This document shows positions 1 to 14,361 of a stretch of DNA of 64,000 nt, piece after piece. Source of the stretch: Drosophila pseudoobscura (taxonomy: Eukaryota; Arthropoda; Insecta; Diptera; Drosophilidae); assembly GCF_009870125.1 (NCBI RefSeq), contig NC_046683.1:54575869-54639868 (forward strand), in the 5' to 3' direction. Made by a program: the position numbers and the translations under genes. The notes beneath the pieces were generated by a model that had not been told where the DNA came from, did no database searches, and was given only the letters and a program-made list of their open reading frames with translations. The first letter of the stretch is position 1, and every line of letters begins with the position of its first letter.

Positions 1-1442
1 AAATGCTCGACACACGAAGGAAATCCCATTCATGGCCCAGTTAGCATGGCCATTGGCCGGTTTGTCTGGCTTTTCAGTTAGGTAATAGCCCTCAATATTT
101 AATGCCAATTTATGGCCAGAAGGAGCCTGCCTCTGGCTCTGGCTCTGGCCCTGGCTCTGGCTCGGGCCAAGAGCTCCTTTATACGAGTATATATCTGTTT
201 TGGATATGTTGCATCAATTAAAGGTAATTCATTCAAGTGAATATTGCATGACACTGCAGCCAGGCAGAGGGCAAGGATATACCGACCCGACTCTGTCTCT
301 CTCTGTCCCTCTCTCTCTCTCTCTCTACCTCTGTGTGTGGGAGCTGTGGCAGGTTCAAGTTTTTAAGGTATGCAAATTTTACTCCCAGGAGAAGAGGAGC
401 AGCCACTATCTGAAAGCCTACTGCTGCTCCTGCCACTCCTGCTGCTCTTGCCGCTCCTGCCGAATCCTCGATGGCAAAATGTAAATGTGCATCTTAATGC
501 AGATGTAAGCATTTCGCACCTGACGTCGGTTTATCTTGTCCAAATGATAATTTGCCAGCACACTGTGTTCCGGGGGGGCACTGGGCCCAGGCATAATTTT
601 CTGCCCAAAGATTACGGCCCGTTCTGGTCCCCCTCTGAGCCCCGCCCTTCTACGCCCTGATACGGTTCTCGGTCGGGTTCCGGTGGGGCTTACGTTTGCC
701 CGTAATTATTGTGAGTGTGCCATGCCCGTCAAAGATGGCTCTGCTGATCCCAGCGTGTGGCGCACAAAAGTCTGTCTAATTGGGCGAAGGATTTGTGATT
801 TGTGATTTCTGATTCGTGATTGGATTAGGGCCCAAACAATGTCACATAATTCATCTCATTGCACATTCTCTCTCAGTTGGTAATTTACGTTTTGTTTGCC
901 AGATTTCCAGAATATGCTCGAATATCCCTTCATTGTGCCCCGGCAAGGGGGGGGGGGATTATCGTCTTGCACAGAAGTTAATTTACAGAAAAGGAAGCCC
1001 TAAAGCGATTGCAAAGAATAGCTCTCGACAAACTATAGAAATTGCACTTTAATATGTTGCCATAGAAGTGATCCCTAGTACGGGGAGAGGGGGTGGGGGG
1101 GTGTGGGGGCTCTAATGCTTCCTAGTACCTGTATCCCAATTGTTTCATTGGCTTTTTCCTTAAGTTTTCTTGTGCCATTTTCCTTTGTTCTGTTGCGAAA
1201 TACATATTTCTTTGTATCGCTGTGCATGGCAGCTGCTGTCGCTCCAGGGGGTGTGCGGGGTGTGCGGGGTGTGCAGGGGGGCGGCCGTTCTCCCATACTT
1301 TGAGGTCACGTCGCTTTACGTCGCTCCACTGACAATTTCTAATAAAATCAAAAGCTCCACAAAGTTTGGTGGTGGGAGGGGGAACGGGAACGGCAACGAG
1401 CCCCCACCGATATCCGTGACACAGGCATACAAACAAATCTGC

Positions 1443-1446
<4 letters not shown>

Positions 1447-1475
<29 letters not shown>
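1447..1475. repeat. AG dinucleotide microsatellite
   Basis: A near-perfect (AG)n run of about 28 bp. Confidence 0.9.
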
Positions 1476-1479
<4 letters not shown>

Positions 1480-3067
1480 CCCCAGCTGCGACTTCGCCAA
1501 GTAACTTGCAAAATAAATAAAACTCGTCGCTTGATATACGTACGTATGCATACCCCGCCGCCCCTCCCCTGCCGGCCGCCTATAAACGGCTCAAACTTTT
1601 GTTGGCAACTGTTCACCTGGCAACCCCCCGACCCCCCCCGCCACCCCCCAACCACAAACCCCTGCCTATGGCTGGCTGGTGGACCTGTCTCCTGCCATCA
1701 AGTTGGAAATTCGCAAAATATTTGCATGCAAAAACTTTAGTCATAATTTCAATTCGCCTCCTCATTGAAGGTGGACTACTTCCAGGGGCATGAGGGGCAT
1801 CCACTTCTCTACTATCTCGCTTACGTTTGAAAAAAAAAAGTTTAGCTTTTTCCTCCTTTTTTTTTTTGCTTTTTTTTTTTTTGCTGCGCCTGCGGCAGAG
1901 GCCTGGGTCTGGGTCTGGGCTTCACTTTCATCATTGTCCGCCTTTGCCTACTTTCTGGCGCGGTATATTGATTTTTTTGGTTTATTTTTTATTATATATT
2001 TTTTATTTGGTTTACATGCCCCGCCCTCCCCCGTGCAACCCGTTTGCTGCTCTGTTCTGTTATTTTTTTGGCACGTTTTTCGGTTTCTAGGATGGAGAAT
2101 GTCGGATGAGAGTTGGCATTCAAAATGGCATTCAAAATGCCAAGCGAAACTATGCGCTGGGACCAAATAAAAATTTCAATGCAACCTAAAAGCTATTGAG
2201 ATGGCAAAAGCCACACAGAGCTGGATTGACAGGCCGGAGGACGAGGACAACGAATGGGAGATACTCTGTCAACAGGACCAGACACAGGACAACAGCCCAA
2301 ATCGGATACATCTCGGGGGAAAATAATTCCCAAACCTTTTCCATTCAGTCGAAAAAGAGTCTTATGCTTAATCCTTAATCTTGAAAATTCTTCAAAATAC
2401 ATAAACATTTCTGTTAAATAATCTCAATTGTAATCTCAATTGTGGCGCTTCCCCCCGGAAATTCCCCCAAAAAAATGCACTTTATCAGATATTATCCAAA
2501 GCCAGCCTGGGGGAAAGGATACATTTAGAGGCTTCATTGGTGTGTAAAAAATGATTTTGGTCCGCACTTTTTGGTTAACATGAAAGCTGGCATTTGTTGG
2601 CCATAAATGTTTGCGGCCGGGACGAATGGCAAACACCGACTACCGACTACCGAATACCGAATGGGTTTGGGTATAGAATTATGAATAAAGTGCGAGAGAG
2701 TACACTTTTGGGCATTTACACGCCAGTAAACACACACACACACGGACACAGGCACACCTGAGTCCTTCCTGAATCCTGCAAGTGGAGAACCGTTTTTTGA
2801 CCACAAGAGCCATAATTTTGTTGGTTACTTTCCATGTAGTGCCTTTCCACACTCCTCCGCCCAACACCCTCTCTCTCCAGCTCTATCTCTGTTTTTCTGT
2901 GCCACTAAAAGCACTCAGACTCTCCAACCATTACACGATGCAAGGCCGCACCACACCACACACCACTTTTGGAACAACATTTAAAACTGGGATCGTTTCT
3001 GCCACTACCTTTGCCCTCACACTTACCATAATCCCAATAAACAGAAATGTGTGTGGGTGACCTTGTG

Positions 3068-3115
3068 CCCAGGAGCCACCAGGAGGCACCAGGAGGCACC
3101 AGGAGGCACTGGGAG
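3068..3115. repeat. AGGAGGCACC minisatellite
   Basis: A 10-bp unit CACCAGGAGG repeats about four times in direct tandem. Confidence 0.8.
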
Positions 3116-6100
3116 TCACAAGGGGGAAGAGAGGCGACCAGGGTGGAGAGGTGCCACAAGGATTGAGGGGAGAGTCCCCCACCCCCTTCCAAAGGATTGT
3201 TTCGGTACCGAAAAACTGCATTCAAATGGGGGCAACTTTTCGTCGTCTCCCGCCAACAGGCCCTTGAGCGTTGCCTCTTGGGCGTGTCTCTCAAACGAGT
3301 AAAAACTAGAGACTTGTGCATATATTTTTGGCACGCACTTTGCCTGCAAGCAGTGCCAGGGGGGGCGAGAGGGGAGTGGCGGTTGCGTTTGTGGTCAGGT
3401 CGAGTGTTTGGGCTTTGTTTCGCTTTTGTTTGGGTGTTGTTTTCCAACTTGCGTTTGACATGCATTGACTATGCATAAGCCCACGATTTCCCCAGCCCAC
3501 AAAGGACTCGCTCTCTTTTCTTGCCTCCCCTCCCCCACGCCCCGAAAACAGGGCTCCCCCACTCCACCCTCTCTGTCTATAGGCGGCGGTAAGGGGCGCC
3601 TTGACGACGACGACGACGTGGCAAAGGTTCCGCTTCGCGATGCCAATCTTGATGATCTTTGGCGGTGGGCCAAAGGCAGTTCTCGCAGTCGCAATCGCAA
3701 TCGCAGTCGCAGTCGCAGCGGTGGCAAAAGTGGGAAAAACCCCAAGTATACTTGTAATTCGAAAATGCAAATCCCCCCATTTTCCGCTTTACTTTGTGTA
3801 ATTGCATGTAACAGGCAATAGAATTATGCATTTCAAAATGGAAATGGAACTCGCATGGAAGGTTTGCATTAGGGAAATGTTTTTGGCCTGCGATTGAAAC
3901 TGCTCTTTTATGGCTCTTTTAATGGCTGCCGCGGATGGCTCAAGAGTGCGGAAGGGGGGGACTGCCCCACCCCTTCATAGTGCGAGGGAAAAGCTTGTTT
4001 AAATATTGAATCGTTCTCTGTGGTAGAATCTGGGAAAGCCTGGGCGCTCTTTCCTCTCCGAATCATCTTCAGGCTTCGTCTCTGGCTCCTCCTCTTTGCC
4101 TGATATAAACTTTATCTATGGCCAAATTGGCTAATAACTTTTTGTATCTACACTTGAAACCTTTTTCTGGCTGTTGTCGCATTTCTATTGCTGGTGTGTG
4201 TGTGTGTGTGTCTGTGGGGGCCCCCTCCCTGCCTCTCTCGTGTGTCCTTGTGCGTTAAACACATTTTCGAATTCATGCGAAAAGTTTTCCCCTGTTTTTC
4301 CTGTTTCGCTAGCTCTTGTAAGGCACCCTGGCATTTGAAGCGGAATTTAAGGGTATTTTGCATTCATGGAAATGTAGTAGAAAGGGAAGAATAGGGGCTT
4401 AGCTCTCCAGATCTAGAATAACAACTAGGGTATTCGCATACTATTTGCAGTCAAAAATTAAGGAAAAAAAGTTCCTATTTCCCATAGATTTTCAGGAATA
4501 TTCCTCTGCCACAGAAGGTCTTACAAAATGTTCTTGAAATCAGAAGAAAGGTGTTTTTACAGGGTATCCCCAGGATCGGTTTGCATCACTCAACTATTTG
4601 TTTCTTTTCTCTTGTGTGTGTGTTTTTTTTGTCATTTGTTGGGCAAATAAAAGTTTTTATCAACCGTGTGCATGACTGGGAATGAATGCTGCCTGCCGCC
4701 TGCCGCCTGCCGCCATGCCACATGGCATGTCCCTGTTATCGCCTGTCCCTGTTCCCTGCATGTGTGTGTGCATAATCATAATCATAAAATTGATTTAACT
4801 AATCAAAGAGACGTAAAACCCACGCAAAATTAACACAGCATTCAATGGAGACAGTCGACAAATCAAATCAGAGGCCTAATTCATGCAAGTTCAAAAGGCC
4901 AGTGGCGCTGCTTTGGCTGCGGCTGTGGAGAAAGTTTTTGGGGGCCGCCAAGAAGAATGTCATCGCAGGGGGGACATTGCTCCTAGGATTTGTTTATGAA
5001 GCCACCAGCCACCAGGACACCAGGACACATGAAGGAAATGCCACAATCAAATATAAATTACTCATACGCACGTGTTGCCCCCACCACACCCACACACCCC
5101 CACAGATATCTATCTGTGTCTGTATCTATATCTATATTTGGCCATGGATAAGCACCACACAGCCAACTAGCATTTAAAGTCGCATCCATCCATCGATTTA
5201 TCATGCGAGGCACGGCCAAAGGCTCAGCCCAAGCCATCGCCATCGCCATTGCCATCTCTGGCTGCGGCATCGTCTGTGCGGGGGCTTAGCTCTCACATAA
5301 CATTTTGTTTAGCATACTTATCACACTGCTATGCCCTCCCCCCCACCGAAAACAGGAGTGTCCCCCTGGCCAAGTGCGTCCGTCCAGTGATTGATTGGTG
5401 CGCCTGGCAGCTGACTTGGGGCTTCGATTACGTGCGGCCATCTGAGATGCTGAAACCGCAAAAAAAACTGCAAATTAGCCAAAGCAAAAAGACGAGACGG
5501 GACGAGAGGAGAGGAGAGAGCCCCCCCCCCCCCCCCCACACGCCTTGCAGTCGTCTGACTGCCTGCTGTTCGAGGTTTCTTCTAGCTTTGAAGAATTTAT
5601 TTTAAATGGAATGGAAATTCCATTAACCAATGGCAATATGTGGTTAGTACGAAAATGGCAAAGATCTTCAAGAAGGGCTTTAGAAAAGCGGGAACAAAGA
5701 AGAGTTTTAAAGAGTCTTTTGAGTCGAGAAGTACTCCAATCTGTGCTCAGAAATGCATCTCCATTACGCTCCTTGAGGGAAAATATTCACTACTTTGCAA
5801 CTTATTGCCTTCATGGAGTTGCAAGTCTTTCAACTGCGGAATGCCAGGGAATTAACGTCGGTAATGACCCAACCATTTGGCAGATGGAGCAGACACAAAA
5901 GCGGGGTCCCCCCCCCCAGGGCTAGACTTTAATAATTTGTTGTTGTCTGTCGAAGCCATGGAAATGTGTGGATATGTATCTGTGAAATGTATCGCTGCAC
6001 CTTTGAATACTTGACAATGATAATGGTTTCTTTTCCCTCTCCCCCTCCGGCTGCCGCAGTTTTCATCAAAGAGTTGGCACAATTCCCCCACCTTTCCCCC

Positions 6101-8239
6101 TGCCACTCCCCCGACGGTTGCAAATGTCACAATTTTTGATGTTGACAAGGTTTTCATGCATACATAAGTACTCCCGCTCCCCGCTCCCAGCTCTCCGCCC
6201 TTTCTGGTAGAGTTTTTTCCAGTTGAGCTTTCACTTTTTGCTGATAGTTTTTTTACGATGCTGCCCCCATGGAACTGGGCCGGGGCCGGGGCCGGGTCCG
6301 TAGTCTGGAATGATGATGTTGCTGCTGTCAGTTGAAGGACATTGTAACAAGTAAATAAATGGGTTTTATTGCAGTTTTTAAACGCTTTGCTGATTTCTGC
6401 AGTTGCATTTTCGAGTGTCGAGTCGAGGGTTCAGGGTCCAGGGTCCAGGGTTCGGGGTTCGGTTCCGAGTTCAGGGTTCCGGGTTCCCTCTGCAGAATGT
6501 GTGGGAAAGTTTGTCAAGACTCACAGGTGAATTAACTTTTCCGCTCTGCCTCTGCGTGGTGCCTGCTGCAGGCCAGAAAACTTTTGGGCCAAGTCAAAAT
6601 GCATTTTGTGAAAGTTTTTGCAGCAGCAGCTCCTTGTGCATTGACAACCGCAGTGGCAGTGGCAGTGGCAGTGGCAGGGCAGCAAGCAGAAGGCATAGCC
6701 AGTTGGTGGGTGCAACAGAAGCAGCAGCCAGGTGGCAAGTGGCAAGTGGCAGGCAGCAGCATGTGGCAGGCAGTCAGGCTGGCAGCAGGTGGAAAGGGCT
6801 TTAACACTCGACTGCCTGCTAAGTCAATGCCAAAGTTATGGAGCCAAGAAAATGTATTTAAATTTCCCATCTTGATGGCACTTTAAGCATCGATGGGGGA
6901 TTGGTTTTCTCCAATACACTCCCCCTCAGACCCCACCACTCCCCACCACTCCACTCTTTTCCATTCCTTGGCAACTCCAGCGAAAACTCTTGCGAAAATG
7001 AGGGATCAAAAGTGACCATCGAATGACATTAGCTTTCTGTTTGTTCTTTTCATCTCGTTGTTGTTTTTTTCTGCTGCTGACTGTTGGCCAATAGACCATA
7101 AAAGAGCTCAACAAAATGCCACAATTGTCGCCAGATGTACACTGCAAGAAATGCATGTCCATACGGGGGCAAAGAAAATATTTGCAGAGCCAAACAGCGG
7201 AGGAAAGCAGAAAGTTGAAGTGAAGCTTCCCTCGGACTGCACTTGCGGTCGTAAAAATAGTAAACAGCAACAGCAACAGCCACAGAAAGGGGGAGTGGGG
7301 GGAAGAAAGCAACGAAGTAACGGCCCGGTTCGGAGACACCGAAGCTTGAGACACTCTGGAAGATGCATCCACTCTCGGGGAGAGAGTGCCTCCCTCTCAG
7401 CCTCCCTCCAGCGGTGGTCCCCGTTGCCGGCATTCGAAGCATACCCTTCTTCGAGGGTGCAACAACTCGCTTATAAATTCCCAAGCAGTGGGCGGGGGCC
7501 GCACCCATAAAAAATTAAATCAGTTTGTGGAAAATACTTGCGTACATACTTTTACTGACTTTCAAGTAGCTCTCTCTCTGCGCCCTCTCACTGGGTCCAG
7601 CCGGAGGGACAGACAGTTATCTACGAGTATATTTTGTGCTCCTTCCAGCTCTGGCATTCCCCCCCCCCGCCCAAGGCATTACTTGTGCAGCCCCCGTCCG
7701 TCGCTGGGCGACCTCCAAGAAAATGATTTCAATGAAACACACGCGCGCAGCATTTTGTTTGAGTGATTTTGTCTTGCAGAACGCGTAATTGCAGCAAAAG
7801 TTGAAACTCAAGGAAAGAAAAACTGTGGGATTGCAGGATAGTTATCCTGGGGAGCAGCGTTCGTTCAGCGGTCATGCATCTGGATAGTGGCCCCCAGCAA
7901 AGGAGCGGTTCGGGCCACCCGAAGGCGGCCCAAACCCAAATAAATTCGTTCCAGAATTGGGATTTTTGTTGCTTCAATTTGTGCTTTAAGTTTTCAAGCT
8001 GTGCCTCAAGAGAAGGCCCCATAAATTATGGCAGGATTTTGTTTGTTTCCAGCTTTAATTTGAGCCCCAAATTGAGGCCATAAGACGACAGGGCAGGGGA
8101 GGTTCTACGAGGGTAGAACTTTTTGGTAGAGCCCAAAAGGAGGGCCCATTAATGGGGAATTTCTGTCGGGACTTCCTACTTTAAGAAGTCAACTATTTCA
8201 GACAGAATAAATGCTAGAGAAAAGTTGGGATCACAATTA

Positions 8240-8575
8240 TGTATCAGTATTTAGAACAATTTAGTAACTTTGATTGTAATATAGTATTCAGTATCTATGT
8301 AGTATTTCTCTATTTGATATTTTGTATTTACTTGGTATTATCTATGCATTTAGTATTTATTTTGTAGTATTTAGTAATTTTGTTGGTTGTAATTAGTATC
8401 TATTTAGTATTTTTTGTATTATTTTGTATTTATCTAGTAGTATTTAGAATTATTAAATAGTTTGGGTAGTATCTATTTTTTAGTATTTGTGGTATTTTGT
8501 TTGTATTTACTTGGTATTATCTACACAAAATATATATATTTAGTATTTTTTAGTATTTATTTGGTTTAAATAGGT
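8240..8575. repeat. AT-rich array of AGTATTT motifs
   Basis: Degenerate repeats of AGTATTT and GGTATTT fill the stretch. A longer internal duplication carries TATTTACTTGGTATTATCTA near 8326 and again near 8501. Similar arrays occur at 26.5 and 46.9 kb. Confidence 0.7.
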
Positions 8576-9619
8576 TTCTTAAAGTTTTTTCCCGAGCCCT
8601 TTTAAAGCCTTATCTTTGCCCCCCGTGTTCGAGCCAATTCCGCTCCCCTTTCATGGCTACTTTCTTTTGAGTTTTCCATTTCCATTTTTATTTTTGGCTC
8701 TTGTTTTCTTTTTCGTTGAATGTTGGAATGTGTTTGCCATCATTTGGAAAGTTGCACAAACTGTTTTGCCTTTTGCTGCCTGCCGCTGGAGCCAGAGAAA
8801 ACTTTGAAGAGGGAGACCCGTGGAGCGGCGAGCGCGGGGGGGCAGAGGGTGAAGAGCGGGGAGTGGAGAGCTGAGAGCGAAGAGCGTACTCGTGGCAGCA
8901 TCATCATTTGTCAGTGGATAAATAGTTTTTCCCCAGTAAGTGGCCGCCAAAGTTATGCTTTTCCGATTATGTCTCGTGGTTGCGTGGCTTGTGCGTCGTG
9001 ATAATTTTTCATGGCCATAACTTTAAATGCCGTTCCGTTCCGTTCCGTTCCTCCGAACGGGACAGAGATTCACGGAAGCCCAGTGAATTATCCAGCGAGG
9101 ATCTAAGAGATAGACGGTGGACTTTGCAGGCAATAAATTCAAATTTTGCGGGGTGGAAACCAATTTAGTTGGGAGACCCAGGGACTTAATGTGTAATGTG
9201 TAAGCCGCAAACATAATAAATAAGCTTAAGTTTTGGTCAATTTGACAAAATTGTTTGAGCTTAGTGCCACGAAAGGTGAGGAGAGGCGTGCAGGGCAGAT
9301 CCTATAAATCAGCTGCCATTTAATCTGCCAGCGTTAGCCATAAGCGAATTTATTACACACTTCTTCCTGAGATTCGAGGACGGTGGCGGGGGCGGGGGCG
9401 GGGCGGTTGAGTGGGGTCCAAAGTCGGAAGCAATATATCGACGAGCCCCCACCCGATGAGGTTTTTGTTTTGCTTTGCTTTGTTTTGGGTCTCCAGTGTC
9501 CAGTGTTCAGTGCTCAGTCTCGGGTTACTGCTTTCCTCTAATCAAATTTAACATAAATGATTGAATAGAATTTTTAACCAGAATATCAGCAAAAGTTGTC
9601 ATTGATTGAGCAGTCCAAT

Positions 9620-9670
9620 CCGCAGTCCACAGTCCGCTGTCCACAGTCCGCTGTCCACAGTCCGCTGTCC
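9620..9670. repeat. CAGTCCGCTGTCCA minisatellite
   Basis: A 14-bp unit repeats a little over three times in direct tandem. Confidence 0.85.
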
Positions 9671-10416
9671 CCCCCACTTATAATGCAGTTAACCGAAAAA
9701 CAGAGAAAGGAGGGGACTTTGCTTCCCTTTTGATTGATGAACTTAAAGGTTCGTTGTACGCTTGAAAGGCAGCGGGAAAATCTGTGGGGAAAAACTCTCT
9801 GGCACTGGCACTGGCATTGGCTCTGGCTCTGATTCTGGCTGGTAATGTATTTCGAAACCACTTGATAATAAATGCGAAATTGCCAGTGGAGTGGACTCGA
9901 CTTCTTCATTGTGGAGAGCGGCAGGTCTCTCTCCCCCACTCTCTCTCTCTGGTGACCCTCTACTGCTGCTGCCTGTTCCTCTAGGAGGGAGAGTGCCTCT
10001 AGTGCTGCTGCTGCAACTCTTCGAGGGCCCCTATTTCCAGCGTTACTGTTGCCCCACCCTGGCACCCCGCCACTGTGCCACTGAGCCACTGTTACCTGTC
10101 GCTGGCGAAGATGGCGTGGGATTTAAACGTCGTGTCAACGTTGCAAAGGTAATAAAAGTAGTGAAACTCTTACTCTGAAATTAAATATTAAACGCATCCC
10201 ATCCCATCGCGTCGCGTCGCGTCCCATACCATACCATGTCATTCCTTTGCCTGAATGCTGATAGCCCTGTGGACACGGCTGGAGATTGCAAGGGACTAAG
10301 GGATTGCCGCCGAATCGCTGGGAAGATGGAGTGCACTGCAAAGCGAAGGCTAACACAGGGATTTGTCGCGATAGAAATCTCCACAATTGAGAGCTGGAGA
10401 TGTGTGTGGAAAGGAG

Positions 10417-10460
10417 TGCAGGGCAGGACAGGGCAGGGCAGGGCAGGACAGGGCAGGGTT
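10417..10460. repeat. GGGCAGGACA minisatellite
   Basis: Five-base GGCAG / GACAG units alternate in direct tandem. Confidence 0.8.
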
Positions 10461-13400
10461 CAAGTGCATGCAGGAACAGCATACTCGTATAAATCTCTTG
10501 TAATATCCAATTGTCTTGACGATTGGCGGAGATGGAGAGTGTCCTCTAGAGTTCGGAGTATCCGTGGAATCCGTAGGGCTCTTTTAAATATATACAAAAT
10601 TACGGTATATTTTTAATGGTATATTTTTGAACCTTTATTAAGCCAGGAAATGTCTGTTCCATGCCACAGATGCGTAAAATTATTGCCATTTTAAAGGGAC
10701 ATCAATGCACAACATATTTCAGAAAATTCTTATCCATATATTGCCTTCAACTTTCGCTGAAAACTGAGTTTGAAGTCTGAGTTTTTGTCCCCTGCGACTG
10801 CCTTGGTTTTTTATTAAAATCTCGAAAACGACTAGTTGCCCAAAATCGACCTTAGCACCAATTATAGGGCTAATCAAGAGCTGCTTTATAAATGAAAAAT
10901 AATTTTGAAAATTCGTCGTATTTTGAGCTTCTTGCCACTTGAAATGTGTCCCGTTTGATATCTGGGAAATGCCAAAGCACTAGACAAAACAAAATACTAG
11001 ATATGCTACAAATACCAGAAAATACCTCCTTTCACCTTCATCATTCTTTCCTCATCTCCGCTTTCGTCTAGAATTTCCGTAGTGTTGTGAAACTCCCAAA
11101 GAAAAGAGCTTAAGGAAAAGCCCTATAGTCGGAGCTCGTTTAATTAGGTGAAAAATCCATAAGGAAAAACTCTGATGCACAAGTCTCTTAGTCTCCAACG
11201 ATTCCTAAAACCTACATCTAGGCAAACCTTTAACGTTTCCAAAGCAATGATTTAGTATTTTAAATTTTCCCTAGGACTTTTGTCCGTACAACCGATTGAG
11301 ACCCTCAAATCCCTGGCCCAAAACGCTTTTAAATCTAATCTTGGACATCATCTAATCCAAAGCGATAACCATCCATGTTATAACCAGATATTTAGCTGAT
11401 TTCGGCCGCAGCCGGAGGCGGCATGGGGCAGTGTTCTGTGGCATGGCTGGACTGAAGAAAAATGCCATAAAATATGCTAATTTTTTTTAATAAAATCTCA
11501 CATAAAAATACCTTAAATGCCTGGCTCTACGGCCTTTTGGCGGCTCTCGGTTTGGACGACAAATTCGAAATCCATGGCACGTCTCCGCGGACGGGCAGGG
11601 CGTTACGTTATTAACACGTAGACGCGAGGCGGAGTCTGTACCGCGAAGTGGCAGGGCCAGCAGGTCCTTCTCGAGTGGCTGCTTTCCATTCGGATTCCCC
11701 ACTATTGGGATTTGTTGTAAGCAAAATGCTTTCTGGCCAACAAAACGTTTCTTCTCTCGATTTTAGGGCGAACAAAACGATTCCGAATGCCGGGAATGGC
11801 TTTAATTTTGATGTATGAAGGCTTTTCAATGCGTTTGGCCGACTTCAGGAACTTGTTAAAGTTTTAGTACGCCTCAAAATGTCATAAAATGTAATGCCTA
11901 AGCGGGGGTGGGGGCCAGTCGAGGCCACTCTTTCTGCAGGAAGGGAGGACATTTGACCATGGTCATTTGTTTGTGGCAAGGAATGTGGCATGGCGTGCTA
12001 GAATGTGTGTGCGTGTGTGCAGGGGCATGTTAGATGCGAGACGAGACGTTGATGCTGCCTGCTGCTTGTTAGCGACCGATGCTGATGATGGCTTTTTGTC
12101 TTTGGAGGCGCGCGTTCTCGCCCGTTTTTATGCCACATCATAAAAGTTGTGTGCCCTCGAAGGCGTAACACATATATCCATGGCGGCGGCGGGGGGGACG
12201 GGGGGGATGAGGCATGCCTCGTACAGTCGCTCGTTAGTCGCGCTTCCGTTGGATTTTGAAAAATTGTTGCAGGACTAGGAATAAGAGGAGCCCGTCGCCC
12301 CCCTTCCCTCTCCCCACTCTCTCGATGAATCGAAGTTCTTCATCAGTTTGTTGTCTGATTGATTAATACATCAATTTGTTATTGGGGCATTCATCTACCA
12401 CTCCCCCACTTCCACACACCCACCACCGCTCTGCCTCTTTTTTTTATGTCTATTTCTATATCTTTCCGTCTGTGATGTCTTTTTCTTTCACTGCCGCTGT
12501 GTGGCATCATCATCATCATCGTCATCGTCGTACACTTGACACAGTTTGCAGCTCATTTAATCACCACAATGCTCCACCGCATAAAAGCTAATTGTGCAAA
12601 TTTCTTTCGCTTTCAGGGCTCTGGATCCCTTTGGCCGCCCTTTCGAGCGTAGGTACAGACCAGACCCCTTGCCCTTTTCCTGTAGTTTTTGCAGCTCTTC
12701 CACTCGAATCCCACAAAAACTTGTCCACACAAAATTTGACGACAACCGACGACGACGACGACGACTGTCGAGAACATATGATGAAAGTTCTTCTTAATGA
12801 CAGGCCACAAAAGTAAAAAAATACACCAAAAAGGAAAGCAAATTTTCTTTTATTCTGTGGAGTGGAGAGAGGAGTGAGGACCTCCGCTCAAAGGAGCAGG
12901 GGGGATGGAGGAGGAGGGAGGAGGAGGTATATTTTAGGGTCGACTACGTGTTTCTTAGCGCTGATTGAAATGATGATTGAAGGCAATTAAATCGGCGAAC
13001 CCAAGAACGGCCTTAGCTAATCGTCGAGTGATTTGAATGTTTAAGTGGACAAATGAAGCACACTTTATAGTCTCTATAAAGAGGAAGGTAAGTAGTCTCC
13101 CGGAACTACGGTTACGAAGACCTATAGAGATATTAGAGCATTAGTTGCACAAATCAAAGGCGAGGGGGTTCCTCGTTAATCAATTGCTGGGAATTTTAAA
13201 TGATTTCAATGTTTAATGGAGACCTTTGAAGCTTAATTATGGACAATTAAGTGATTTGAATGTTTAAATAGATGCGCATTGGCTGGTAAATTGATGGCTT
13301 CTTGGGATTCCATGAAAAGGAAGCATCTCCAGGCGAATCGTGCCATTAGTCAAGGGTATGCCCCCCCCCCCCCCCCCCCATCTTTAAGCAGTCATTGCAC

Positions 13401-13966
13401 TTTTATCCATACATTCCCTCCATTAAATGAGAGTCCCCTGCTCTGGCCCCTCCAGCCATCCAGCCGTCCATCCGCTCCTGCGGTTGTCGACTCCGATCGA
13501 TTCTTGTGTTAAAATTTAATTGGTTTTTGCCCTCTCTCTCCCGCTCTCTCCCGCTCTCTCCCTCGCTCTTAACCGCAAGTCTTGTTCCTTCGTTTAGCAC
13601 AGAGTCAAAAGACTTTCTGAATTGATGATTGCCCCTAAAACTCTCTCTGTGCTCCCTTTCTTTCCATTTCTTTAGTTTTTTTCGTTGCTTTGCTGCAAAT
13701 GGAAAACTCTTGCACACACAAGGGCGAGGGTATCAATGGGTTGGTTTAGGCAATTGCCTGACAGACAACGTCATAAATTATGCAGTTCGTGGAGCCCAGA
13801 GCCCAGAGCCCAAAGCCGAGAGGCCCCCCCGTCAAGAGACCCCTCAGGAGCGACGTCTCTGTGACAGCATTCAATATGCATAGTTAAGCAAGAAGAAGTT
13901 GTGCTGCAATTTGTTTGATTGATTGACTGACAGAGTGATTGAGACGAGACAAGAGAAAATGTTTCG

Positions 13967-14025
13967 ATGGGGCATGGGGTGTGGGGCATGGGGTGTGGGG
14001 CATGGGGTGTGGGGCATGGGGCATG
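13967..14025. repeat. GGGGCATGGGGTGT minisatellite
   Basis: A 14-bp unit repeats about four times. A related TGTGGCATG series follows at about 14150-14185, and a CCCATGCC series at 15816-15840. Confidence 0.85.
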
Positions 14026-14309
14026 GATTTGGAGAACGTTTTGGTAGATTCAAGTGGAGTCCGTGCCGTGCTGCTCGGCTTCAAGTGCAGTTTTGCAATT
14101 GCTTTTTCCTTGCCTGAGTGAAGTTCAACTTTTAGCCAGCCCCCACACACATGTGGCATGTGCGGCATGTGTGGCATGTGTGGACGACTGTTGTGTGCTG
14201 TGCTGTGTTGCGCGTGTCCTGGCGCAATTAAAAGCCAATGAGGAATCACGCTTTTTAATTGTTTGCCTTCGCCCGCCTCCGCTCTTTGATTGGGGCTTTA
14301 AATGCTGAG

Positions 14310-14361
14310 GGCCCCCCACTCACACCCCCCTCACACCCCCCTCACACCCCCCTCACACCCC
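14310..14361. repeat. CTCACACCCCC minisatellite
   Basis: About four direct copies of a CACACCCCCCT-like unit, one strand C-rich. Non-coding. Confidence 0.85.

Larger units (their letters stand above)
1..8239. other. Gene-poor region with microsatellites
   Basis: I see no supportable gene. Open frames here are short, lie over CT/AG, TG or C-rich stretches, and overlap on both strands. Notable items are a CTGGCT-type run (128-168), (CT)n at about 294-325, a T-rich tract (1827-1880), TG repeats at 4195-4210 and a C17 run at 5521-5537. Confidence 0.6.

Noticed and set aside
1122..1655. A 177-codon minus-strand frame
   Set aside because: Rich in Ser-Leu and Gly runs from an AG microsatellite and G/C tracts; the opposite strand is equally open.
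3306..3770. A 154-codon minus-strand frame and overlapping frames
   Set aside because: Built on a GCAATC/GCAGTC hexamer repeat that is open in several frames at once.
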